From a bacterium 42_11 (GTDB lineage Bacteria > Synergistota > GBS-1): a stretch of DNA of 14,217 nucleotides. The notes under the pieces were generated by a model. It was not told the origin of the DNA. It ran no database searches and saw nothing but the letters and a program-made list of their open reading frames with translations. The translations under genes were made by a program, and so were the position numbers. Location of the stretch: the NCBI GenBank assembly GCA_001508835.1, contig LGFB01000008.1, forward strand, positions 1 to 14,217. The letters are read 5' to 3'. Below, one piece after another: positions 8,313-14,217 of the stretch (its first letter is position 1; the number at the start of each line of letters is the position of its first letter).

Positions 8313-8741
8313 ATGAGTTTGTGGGATAAGGTCATGGGCTTTATAGGTTTTGTTGAGGAGGAAGTTGGAGAAGAACCGCAGATGAAGTTAACTGCTTGGG
8401 AAGAGAGGGAGAGTAGGATTTCCGTTTCCTCAGGAAGTAAAAAGGTTGTTCAGATATGGACTCCACAGAACGGAGCTGATGCAAAAGAGATGGCGAATGC
8501 CTTGAAAAAGGGTTGGCTTGTTATTATGGATTTATCTCTTTTAGATAGGGATGATGCTAAACAGGTGCTACACTTTATTTATGGAGTTATTTTTGCTTTA
8601 AGGGGGAGCATGAAACCTTTAGGAGATAGCATTTTTTTGCTTGCCCCCCCAGGTTATGAGGTTTTTGAACAGCCCTTCCCCAAAGGGGGTGTGAAACTTG
8701 GCGAGGTTGACTCCTCTGGACATCCAGAACAAGGAGTTTAG
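8313..8741 (+). CDS. sepF: Cell division protein SepF
   Basis: Membrane anchor and bundler of FtsZ. Residues 1-16 (MSLWDKVMGFIGFVEE) form the membrane-binding amphipathic helix, followed by an acidic, variable linker to about residue 43. The SepF core (about 44-115) starts KKVVQIWTPQNGADAKEMANAL. It continues with the helix DAKQVLHFIYGVIFALRGS (81-99) and ends IFLLAPPGYEVF; the usual pattern is RxxDFxxGxxxALxGxxxxIxxxxFLxxP. The protein has 142 residues. The last 25 or so extend past the usual end of the fold and are encoded partly by the 44-base overlap with divIVA. It sits directly after yggS, as ylmF follows ylmE in Bacillus, but ylmG and ylmH are absent here. Together with divIVA it marks a division-gene cluster. 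Confidence 0.95.
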   Translation: MSLWDKVMGFIGFVEEEVGEEPQMKLTAWEERESRISVSSGSKKVVQIWTPQNGADAKEMANALKKGWLVIMDLSLLDRDDAKQVLHFIYGVIFALRGSMKPLGDSIFLLAPPGYEVFEQPFPKGGVKLGEVDSSGHPEQGV

Positions 8742-9237
8742 CAGATCCTTTAGAGGATATAATGAAGAAGAGGTAGACGAATTTCTGGATCTAATAGTTG
8801 AGGACTATGGTGCTCTTTTTCGAGAGAATGCCGAGCTTAAAGATAAAATAAGGGAGCTTGAAGATAAGATAAACGAGTATAAGAAGATGGAGTCCTCAAT
8901 GCAGGAAGCGCTTCTTTTGGCACAGAAGGCAGCTGAAGAAAAGCGTATGAATGCGGAAAAGGAAGCGGAGATAATTATTAAAGAAGCTCAGATTGAGGCT
9001 CAAAAGATAATAGATGAGGCTTTATCCAAGCTTCAGGCGGTCGAATCCAAGATAAGAGAGCTTAAGAAGGAAAAGGAAAGGTTTATTTTGGAAATGAAAG
9101 CTTTGCTTTCGACCTTTTGGGAGCTTCTTGAAAGAGAGTTAGGGAGGGAAACAAAGGTTGAGATTAAAGATCAAAGTTCAGCCTGGGGCGAAGAAAGAAG
9201 AGATAGTGGGATTTCGGGAGGGGGTCCTCTGGGTTAA
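8698..9237 (+). CDS. divIVA: DivIVA family cell division / polarity protein
   Basis: A 179-residue coiled-coil protein. The N-terminus, MARLTPLDIQNKEFSRSFRGYNEEEVDEFLDLIVEDY (about 1-37), is the DivIVA membrane-curvature-binding domain. An almost continuous coiled coil (about 38-145) rich in Lys, Glu and Ala heptads follows. DivIVA marks poles and septa and recruits other proteins. The start is TTG 8698: a TGA in the same frame at 8692-8694 excludes earlier starts, GGGGGTG at 8685-8691 is well spaced, and the protein then begins exactly at the conserved block. It overlaps sepF by 44 bases. The C-terminal 27 residues (after about 153) are poorly structured and are read through the first 80 bases of yggU, so they are probably unconstrained. 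GpsB is a less likely reading, as it is much shorter. Confidence 0.94.
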   Translation: MARLTPLDIQNKEFSRSFRGYNEEEVDEFLDLIVEDYGALFRENAELKDKIRELEDKINEYKKMESSMQEALLLAQKAAEEKRMNAEKEAEIIIKEAQIEAQKIIDEALSKLQAVESKIRELKKEKERFILEMKALLSTFWELLERELGRETKVEIKDQSSAWGEERRDSGISGGGPLG

Positions 9238-9430
9238 GGTTTCTGCACCTCCTATTGAAGGTAGGGCTAACGAGAGGTTGCGAGAAATTTTAGCAGAGAG
9301 GCTTTCTATTCCCAAAGGCAGAATTAAAATCGTTAAAGGTATCACTTCGAGGAACAAGGAGGTCGAGCTTGAAGGGCTGAAGGAGGATGAAATTTTTAGA
9401 GCTTTTGGATCGGGAGATAAGATACCTTAA
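9158..9430 (+). CDS. yggU: UPF0235 (DUF167, YggU) family protein
   Basis: A small alpha/beta protein of 90 residues, the usual length. The family signature is present throughout: IKVQPGAKKEEIVGF near residues 5-19, LWVKVSAPPIEGRANERLREILAERL (24-49) and GRIKIVKGITSRNKEVEL (54-71). Function is unknown; the family is widespread and often encoded next to yggT, sepF or yggS. The only supported start is TTG 9158, because the conserved KVQPGAK block begins five codons later. AGGGAGGG at about 9140-9147 acts as a distant Shine-Dalgarno sequence. The gene therefore overlaps divIVA by 80 bases in another frame, and its 3' end overlaps recG by 44 bases. Confidence 0.9.
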   Translation: MRLKIKVQPGAKKEEIVGFREGVLWVKVSAPPIEGRANERLREILAERLSIPKGRIKIVKGITSRNKEVELEGLKEDEIFRAFGSGDKIP

Positions 9431-11456
9431 AGGGATTGGCCCGAAGAGAGCTTCTGATTTTGAGAAGCTCGGAGTTGTGACCCTCGAAGATCTCCTCTAT
9501 TTACTCCCCCGAAGATACGAGGATAAAAGAGAAGTTCGTTCCCTGACTGAGCTTGTTTTTGGTGACTTTAACCTCATCAAGGCTAAGGTAGTCAATGTAG
9601 AGGAGGTAAATGTTCGGAGAAACCTAAAAATTATAAGAGCTCTTATATCGGATGGAAGCAGGAGAAAGGCTTATGCTGTGTGGTATAACAAAGGTTACAT
9701 CAAAAAGTTTCTCTCTCTGGGTAGAGAGTTTTTATTTTATGGCAAGGTTATAAGCAAATATGGGGAGATTCAAGTTCAAGATCCAGAGTTTGAACCCGTT
9801 GAAGATTTAGATGCCCTTGGCGCGGGGAGAATTTTACCAGTTTATCCTCTTGCAGGGAATTTAACTCAAAAGGTTTTGAGATCCGTAGTCGGAATGGTGC
9901 TTGATATGATACTTCCTGAGTTGCCTGATATTGTTCCTCGTGATGTATTAGAGAGAAATTCGCTAATGGACCTGCCTTCAGCTTTAAGGGAGGTTCACTT
10001 TCCCTCTTCCTTAAAAGAGGTCTCTAAGGCACGAGATAGGTTGGCTTTTGATGAGCTTTTCTTGCTTCAATTATTTTTGGCTTTAAGAGTTAGAGAGAGA
10101 AAGACAGTTGAAGCTCCCGTTTTAAGGCCGAGGGGAGACCTTTTAAGAGAATTTTGGAATAGGCTTTCGTTTACTTTAACTAATGCTCAAAAAAGGGCGT
10201 GGAAGGAGATACAGGCTGATTTGTCAAGCGGTAAACCCATGAACAGACTTCTCCAAGGAGATGTGGGCTCAGGGAAAACTATTATAGCAATTGCTGCAAT
10301 GCTTCTTGCTGTGGAGAATGGTTATCAGGCGGCCTTGATGGCTCCAACAGAAGTGCTGGCAGAACAGCATTTCTGGGTTTTAGACCAATATCTTACCCCC
10401 TTGGGCGTTAAGATAGGTTTACTTATAGGAAGCCTGAAGGATAGAGTTAAAAGGAGAGTTGTTGAGGAAATTGCTTCTGGGGATATTAAGGTGGTTGTGG
10501 GAACTCACGCCTTGATTCAAGAGGGTGTGGAGTTTAAAAATCTTGCTCTTGTGGTGATAGATGAGCAACATAGATTTGGTGTAATGCAAAGGGCTGCCCT
10601 CCTGAAAAAGGGAGATTCCCCTCATGTTCTTGTGATGACCGCTACTCCTATCCCGAGAACCTTGAGTTTGACCATTTATGGGGATTTAGATGTTTCTATC
10701 ATGGATGAAATGCCCCCCGGAAGAAAACCTGTTATGACATATTGGGTTACGAGCAAGAAAAGGGAGAAAGTGTATGAATTTGTTAAAAAGAGGGTTTCGC
10801 TGGGAGAGCAAGCCTATATAATATGTCCGCTCATTGAAGAGTCTGAGGTTCTCGAAGCGGAGGCTGCAACGAAGCTTTTCGAGGAGCTTAATGCTACCTT
10901 TTTCAAAGAGGAAAGGGTAGGGCTTCTCCACGGAAGGATGAAGAGCGAAGAGAAGGAGATGGTTATGAAGGCTTTTAAGAGGGGAGATCTCCAGATTCTC
11001 GTTTCTACACCAGTTATAGAAGTTGGAATAGATGTTCCCAATGCGACCGTGATGGTTATAGAAAGCGCAGATAGGTTCGGTTTGTCTCAAATTCACCAGC
11101 TTAGGGGAAGGGTTGGAAGAGGGCCTAAGCAGTCTTATTGCATCCTTCTTGCTGACCCAAAAACCGAGGAAGCGAAAAAGAGGCTTTCTGTAGTAGTTTC
11201 TACAACCGATGGCTTTAAGATAGCGGAAGAGGATCTTAAAATGAGAGGTCCTGGGGAGTTATGTGGTGTGAGACAGCACGGGGTAACGGATTTTAAGGTT
11301 GCTGATATTTTGAGGGATTACAAGTTGCTTGCGTTGGCAAGAAAGGAAGCCTTTTTCTTGGTCGAAAAATCGCCAAACCTTAAGGATTATCCTCTCTTAA
11401 GGTTAATGGTTAAAAGAAAGTTTGCTGAGGTTGGTGAGCTCATAGATGTCAGTTAG
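9387..11456 (+). CDS. recG: ATP-dependent DNA helicase RecG
   Basis: A superfamily 2 double-stranded DNA translocase that regresses stalled forks and remodels branched DNA. At 689 residues it is close to E. coli RecG (693). The N-terminal wedge domain (about 1-230) begins with YLKGIGPKRASDFEKLG and LLPRRYEDKREV. Helicase motifs follow: GDVGSGKT (291-298, Walker A), APTEVLAEQH, DEQH (392-395, Walker B), MTATPIPRTL (from 417), STPVIEVGIDVPNA (540-553) and QLRGRVGRG (571-579), then the TRG segment and GELCGVRQHG. Motif V usually reads TTVIEVG; Pro542 here is a substitution. The start is unsettled: ATG 9387 directly abuts AGGAGG (zero spacing), with AAGGG at 9372-9376 as the better-spaced signal. 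No other start preserves the N-terminus well. It overlaps yggU by 44 bases and rsmD by 11. Confidence 0.97.
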   Translation: MKFLELLDREIRYLKGIGPKRASDFEKLGVVTLEDLLYLLPRRYEDKREVRSLTELVFGDFNLIKAKVVNVEEVNVRRNLKIIRALISDGSRRKAYAVWYNKGYIKKFLSLGREFLFYGKVISKYGEIQVQDPEFEPVEDLDALGAGRILPVYPLAGNLTQKVLRSVVGMVLDMILPELPDIVPRDVLERNSLMDLPSALREVHFPSSLKEVSKARDRLAFDELFLLQLFLALRVRERKTVEAPVLRPRGDLLREFWNRLSFTLTNAQKRAWKEIQADLSSGKPMNRLLQGDVGSGKTIIAIAAMLLAVENGYQAALMAPTEVLAEQHFWVLDQYLTPLGVKIGLLIGSLKDRVKRRVVEEIASGDIKVVVGTHALIQEGVEFKNLALVVIDEQHRFGVMQRAALLKKGDSPHVLVMTATPIPRTLSLTIYGDLDVSIMDEMPPGRKPVMTYWVTSKKREKVYEFVKKRVSLGEQAYIICPLIEESEVLEAEAATKLFEELNATFFKEERVGLLHGRMKSEEKEMVMKAFKRGDLQILVSTPVIEVGIDVPNATVMVIESADRFGLSQIHQLRGRVGRGPKQSYCILLADPKTEEAKKRLSVVVSTTDGFKIAEEDLKMRGPGELCGVRQHGVTDFKVADILRDYKLLALARKEAFFLVEKSPNLKDYPLLRLMVKRKFAEVGELIDVS

Positions 11457-11931
11457 ATACACTACCTCTCTTGTAGTTAGAGCCTTGTTTGACACGCTTG
11501 GGGGTGTGAAAGGAAAAACTTTTCTCGATCTTTTTGCTGGGAGCGGCAGGGTTGGAGAGGAAGCCTTGCGTAGAGGAGCAAGGGAGGTCGTATTTGTAGA
11601 AATTAATCCTCGCATGGTTAGGGAAATCTCAAAAAAGGTTAACTGCAAACAAATTTTATGTATGGATTATAAAAAAGCAGTACAAAAGCTCTACCTTGAG
11701 GGAAAAATGTTTGATATAATTTTTGCAGATCCTCCCTATGGGGAGGGGTTTATAAATGAGCTTCTAGTAGTATTAGACGAGTTTCCTTTGCTTAGTGATA
11801 AAGGGGTTCTCGTTATTGAGAGGTCTGTCAGGGAGAGTTTAGATTTGAGTATGGGGAGTTGGAAGTTGGTTAAAGAGAGAAGGTATGGTGATACTGTTTT
11901 AACTTATCTTTGCAGGGGGTGCAAGGATTGA
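11446..11931 (+). CDS. rsmD: 16S rRNA (guanine(966)-N2)-methyltransferase RsmD, N-terminally short
   Basis: A class I SAM-dependent methyltransferase that modifies G966 of 16S rRNA. The SAM-binding loop is DLFAGSGRVGEEALRRGA (28-45), VEINPRMV follows, and the catalytic motif is DPPYGEG (95-101). At 161 residues it is about 20-40 shorter than usual. It begins at RYTTSLVVRALFDTL, which aligns with the family segment RPTTDRVREALFNxL. The preceding conserved strand-turn (pattern RIIGGxxRGRKL) is missing. It cannot be recovered upstream, because a TAG at 11443-11445 immediately precedes the ATG and recG ends normally across the same bases. The gene overlaps recG by 11 bases and coaD by 4. rsmD-coaD adjacency is a widely conserved pair, which supports the assignment. 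Confidence 0.9.
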   Translation: MSVRYTTSLVVRALFDTLGGVKGKTFLDLFAGSGRVGEEALRRGAREVVFVEINPRMVREISKKVNCKQILCMDYKKAVQKLYLEGKMFDIIFADPPYGEGFINELLVVLDEFPLLSDKGVLVIERSVRESLDLSMGSWKLVKERRYGDTVLTYLCRGCKD

Positions 11932-12425
11932 GAGCAGCTGTTTATCCGGGAAGCTTTGATCCTATAACTTATGGACATGTGGATATAATAGAAAGAGCTT
12001 CAAGGATATTCGATAAATTAATAGTTGCTGTGGTGACGAATCCTGCAAAGAAGCCCTTGTTTTCCATGGAAGAGAGGATGGACATGATAAGGGAGTCTGT
12101 GAAGCACTTAAAGAACGTTGAGGTAGATGGATTTGATGGCCTTCTTGTAAACTATCTAAGAGAGAAGAAGATAGAGGTAGTTATTAGAGGCATGCGGGCA
12201 ATAACGGATTTCGATTACGAGTTTCAGATGGCCTTGACAAATAGAAAGCTTAACAAAAATGTGGAAATAGTTTTTCTACTTTCCGATTCGAAATATCTAT
12301 ACTTAACCTCCCGCATGGTTAAGGAAATAGCCAGCTTCGGAGGATGTATAAGGGGAATGGTACCTCCTCATGTGGAGGAGATGCTCCTTAAGAAGTTTAG
12401 GGTTTCTTCATCGGGTTCCCTTTGA
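11928..12425 (+). CDS. coaD: Phosphopantetheine adenylyltransferase
   Basis: The hexameric nucleotidyltransferase for the fourth step of coenzyme A synthesis, 4'-phosphopantetheine plus ATP giving dephospho-CoA. Starting from TTG 11928 the protein reads MRAAVYPGSFDPITYGHVDIIERA. It has the TxGH motif at 14-17, where most members have TNGH and this has TYGH. VVIRGMRAITDFDYEFQMALTNRKL is the second diagnostic block. The adenylate-contacting ISSS segment reads LTSR here, just before MVKEIASFGG. The length of 165 residues is normal. Two upstream in-frame starts (TTG 11910, GTG 11919) would add non-conserved residues, whereas TTG 11928 forms a TTGA overlap with the rsmD stop and has GGGGGTG upstream. 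The last 58 bases overlap the convergent tmcAL gene. Confidence 0.96.
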   Translation: MRAAVYPGSFDPITYGHVDIIERASRIFDKLIVAVVTNPAKKPLFSMEERMDMIRESVKHLKNVEVDGFDGLLVNYLREKKIEVVIRGMRAITDFDYEFQMALTNRKLNKNVEIVFLLSDSKYLYLTSRMVKEIASFGGCIRGMVPPHVEEMLLKKFRVSSSGSL

Positions 12426-13612
12426 ACGGGTTCGAATAGCTTAAGGTGCTTTCCAACACCAGCCTCGTATATTCGCGTCGCCTTTAAGTCGAGCTTAAGC
12501 ATAAGTGATGCTGGTTCGTCTAAGCCCTTTGGCCTTGATATTATTGGTATAGAAGATTTTCGTTTAATATATCTTAGAAGTTCTTTTCCTCTTGGAGAGA
12601 AGCCCAGGAGGAAAGCATATAAAGCTCCTGTTTTCTGGAAGATCCGGTTTTCTCTCTCCTTAAATCCTACAAGAAGGTGGATTAAAATTCTCATAATCCG
12701 CGTTAAAGTGTATCTTTTGGTTTTTACCCCTTGGATGAGCTCTTCCAAGGTTACCGCTTTTAATCCCGCCTTTTTGAGCCTGTTTTCTATGCCTTCTTTG
12801 ACCTCCGCTATTTCCCTTATTTCACCTGCTTCTAACCTTTTTATTAACATCAGGATTTCTCTTTCAAAGTTTTTAAACGATACTAATTCTCCTTTTCCTT
12901 CAGCTTCTTTTAAGATTTTATAGGTTATTGGAGGAACCAATTCCTTTACAGATGAAGCTCCGCTTTCAAATATTTTCCTTCTTATGGCCGTTGCACTTGA
13001 GAAGAGGCCCTTGATTTCTGGATCGAGGTATTCGCTTCCTACTCTTTTTATTGTTATTGGTTTTATCTTACTGTTCAGCTTTAGAAGACTTACCAGGTAT
13101 TCTATCCCTAAGATGTTGTTAGACCCTCTTAAGATATGAGGGTCTATTCCTGCTTTTTTAATCTCATCTTTTAGGGCTCTTAATCTCGCTTCGGGATAAG
13201 ATAATCCTTCCTTGGAAAATCTAACGAGGTTGGCCTTGAAATTTTCCGGTTCTTGGTATAGAATTTTTGCGATAGTTTGGAGCTCTTCGATGTTACCTGA
13301 CTCACTTCCAAAGCATATGTGGGTTACTACTCCTAAAGCATTTAGTAAAGACACCGCACCGAAGGCGAAGACGCCGGCATTGTGGGATGCGAAAGGAAAG
13401 GGGAGTTCAAATACGATGTCTATACCAGCGGCAAGGGCCATCTCGGCTCTTTTATATTTGTCTACTATTGCGGGTTCTCCGCGCTGGAGAAAGTTCCCGC
13501 TCATTACGGCAATACTGAAATCGGCTTCCGCAACTTTTATACTTTTGTGCAAATGGTATAAATGTCCTGTGTGGAATGGATTGTATTCTGTTATAAGGCC
13601 AATCACCTTCAC
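12368..13612 (-). CDS. tmcAL: tRNA(Met) cytidine acetate ligase TmcAL (YlbM family)
   Basis: TmcAL makes N4-acetylcytidine at the wobble C34 of elongator tRNA-Met, using acetate and ATP by way of acetyl-adenylate. The N-terminal nucleotidyltransferase-like domain starts MKVIGLITEYNPFHTGHLYHL with the HxGH motif (residues 14-17). It continues with MSGNFLQRGEPAIVDKYKRAEMAL (37-60) and ELPFPFASHNAGVFAFGAV, all diagnostic of DUF795. The C-terminal half is the tRNA-binding helical region. Length is 414 residues, about the family norm. The start is GTG 13612, with GGGGGG at 13619-13624 as the Shine-Dalgarno sequence on this strand. This is the only minus-strand gene in the window. In Bacillus ylbM points the same way as ylbN and rpmF, so it has been inverted here. 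Its 3' end runs 58 bases into coaD. Confidence 0.95.
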   Translation of the reverse strand: MKVIGLITEYNPFHTGHLYHLHKSIKVAEADFSIAVMSGNFLQRGEPAIVDKYKRAEMALAAGIDIVFELPFPFASHNAGVFAFGAVSLLNALGVVTHICFGSESGNIEELQTIAKILYQEPENFKANLVRFSKEGLSYPEARLRALKDEIKKAGIDPHILRGSNNILGIEYLVSLLKLNSKIKPITIKRVGSEYLDPEIKGLFSSATAIRRKIFESGASSVKELVPPITYKILKEAEGKGELVSFKNFEREILMLIKRLEAGEIREIAEVKEGIENRLKKAGLKAVTLEELIQGVKTKRYTLTRIMRILIHLLVGFKERENRIFQKTGALYAFLLGFSPRGKELLRYIKRKSSIPIISRPKGLDEPASLMLKLDLKATRIYEAGVGKHLKLFEPVQREPDEETLNFLRSISST

Positions 13613-13631
13613 CTTTATCCCCCCTTCAACT

Positions 13632-13660
13632 ATTTTAGTAAGGCTTTTTATTTTTTTAAA
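13632..13660 (-). promoter_or_regulatory. Possible tmcAL promoter in the divergent gap
   Basis: On the minus strand, TTTAAA (13655-13660) and TAAAAT (13632-13637, five of six -10 consensus bases) are 17 bases apart. They would start transcription near 13625, about 13 bases before the GTG. The 61-base gap between tmcAL and yceD is very AT-rich, so chance matches are likely. I found no equally good plus-strand promoter for yceD. Confidence 0.3.
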
Positions 13661-13673
13661 GGGGGCGATTTAA

Positions 13674-14217
13674 ATGGCGATGGTAATAGAGTTAGAGGAA
13701 CTCGAAAAGAATCCGGGTAAGGTTTTAGATTTTACCTTTGAGGAAGGGTTCGAGCCCTTTGACTATAGGGGAGAGCAGGTAGAGTTTGTTGAAGATGTAT
13801 TTGTTGATGGAGGTGCCGTTAGAGTTAAAGATGGGATTATGGTATGGGGAGAGGTTACCACAACTCTGAAGCTTCATTGTAGTAGATGCTTGGAGCCGTT
13901 TGAGTTTCCTGTTAAGTTTGATTTTGAGGTAGAATATAGAAGAGGTGAGGAACGCCTCGATTCGAAGGAGAAAGCTCTGAAGGATGACGATTTTAGAATA
14001 GCATACTTTACGGGTGAAAATATAGATATAGAGGAGGATATAAAGCAGTTTATAATTTTGTCTATTCCTATGAAGCCTCTTTGCCGAGAAGAATGCAAGG
14101 GGCTTTGTCCGGTGTGTGGTAAAAATCTGAACGAAGGGGACTGTGGTTGTCAGAGAGACCTTGAAGACCCTCGATGGAGCGCTTTAAAAGAGCTTGTGAA
14201 GGGAGGTGTGAGTAATG
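13674..14217 (+). CDS. yceD: DUF177 / YceD family protein (3' end outside window)
   Basis: The open frame runs from ATG 13674 to the window edge with no stop, giving 181 visible residues. AAGGGGG at 13659-13665 is a well-spaced Shine-Dalgarno sequence. The fold is typical of the family, which includes plant DUF177 and E. coli YceD and is implicated in 23S rRNA accumulation. It carries the Cys pair HCSRCLEPF (Cys 69 and 72), and near the C-terminus CREECKGLCPVCGKNLNEGDCGC (Cys 137, 141, 145, 148, 157 and 159), probably a zinc site. DPRWSALKELVK is the usual C-terminal motif, so only a few residues should remain beyond the edge. The family is nearly always followed by rpmF (L32). It lies divergent from tmcAL. 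Confidence 0.93.
   Translation, partial: MAMVIELEELEKNPGKVLDFTFEEGFEPFDYRGEQVEFVEDVFVDGGAVRVKDGIMVWGEVTTTLKLHCSRCLEPFEFPVKFDFEVEYRRGEERLDSKEKALKDDDFRIAYFTGENIDIEEDIKQFIILSIPMKPLCREECKGLCPVCGKNLNEGDCGCQRDLEDPRWSALKELVKGGVSN
14201..14217 (+). promoter_or_regulatory. Ribosome binding site and probable start codon of rpmF
   Basis: GGGAGGTG at 14201-14208 lies 6 bases before an ATG at 14215-14217, the last bases of the window. It is in a different frame from yceD, which is close to its expected end. Because yceD is normally followed by rpmF, this is probably the L32 start codon, with a short overlap. Only the start codon is visible, so the identity is inferred from context. Confidence 0.4.

Noticed and set aside
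10686..11096. Minus-strand ORF of 136 residues
   Set aside because: It lies inside the conserved helicase motifs of recG and shows no domain or start-site support.
12363..12378. CCTCC/GGAGG hairpin as a terminator between coaD and tmcAL
   Set aside because: The stem is only 5 bp, no T tract follows on either strand, and it lies inside conserved coaD coding sequence.
13212..13673. Plus-strand ORF of 153 residues opposite tmcAL
   Set aside because: It is fully antisense to conserved tmcAL coding sequence. Its composition is that of a shadow frame, and it has no recognisable motif.

Overview
The window reads as an ordinary, gene-dense chromosomal segment of a flagellated diderm (outer-membrane) bacterium that keeps Firmicutes-like gene neighbourhoods. 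The outer-membrane inference rests on an ADP-heptose cassette for LPS inner core (gmhA, hldE, hldD). The Firmicutes-like side is SepF and DivIVA, the yggS-sepF-divIVA neighbourhood, and an rsmD-coaD-tmcAL-yceD order recalling ylbH-ylbI-ylbM-ylbN of Bacillus. Heavy use of AGA/AGG and ATA codons and a short, Thermus/Thermotoga-sized EF-Ts are consistent with a thermophile. Synergistota or a similar diderm lineage is my best guess, but it is only a guess without database searches.

Layout: (1) 1-251, the 3' end of a flagellin gene and its terminator. (2) 252-3847, a promoter followed by a UPF0316 membrane protein and gmhA-hldE-hldD, tightly packed as one operon. (3) 3825-6735, a second promoter inside the end of hldD, a leader of about 110 nt with a strong predicted hairpin, then rpsB-tsf-pyrH-frr and a terminator. 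(4) 6738-12425, a run of overlapping genes: an HlyD-like membrane-anchored protein, yggS, sepF, divIVA, yggU, recG, rsmD, coaD. (5) 12368-13612 on the minus strand, tmcAL, whose 3' end overlaps coaD convergently. (6) 13674 to the end, a yceD (DUF177) gene running off the window, with a good Shine-Dalgarno and ATG at the last bases that probably begin rpmF.

Functionally the window covers LPS core sugar supply, the translation factors S2, EF-Ts and RRF with UMP kinase, division-site proteins, PLP homeostasis, replication-fork rescue, 16S rRNA and tRNA modification, and CoA synthesis. I see no mobile element, CRISPR array, tRNA, rRNA, toxin or defence gene. No stretch longer than about 125 bases lacks a gene.

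I found no convincing novel system. The most interesting observations are regulatory or architectural: the structured rpsB leader with its own promoter, two near-identical TTGATT-17 nt promoters (one giving an almost leaderless mRNA), unusually long same-strand overlaps through sepF-divIVA-yggU-recG, an RsmD lacking its conserved N-terminus, and an S2 with a highly acidic tail.
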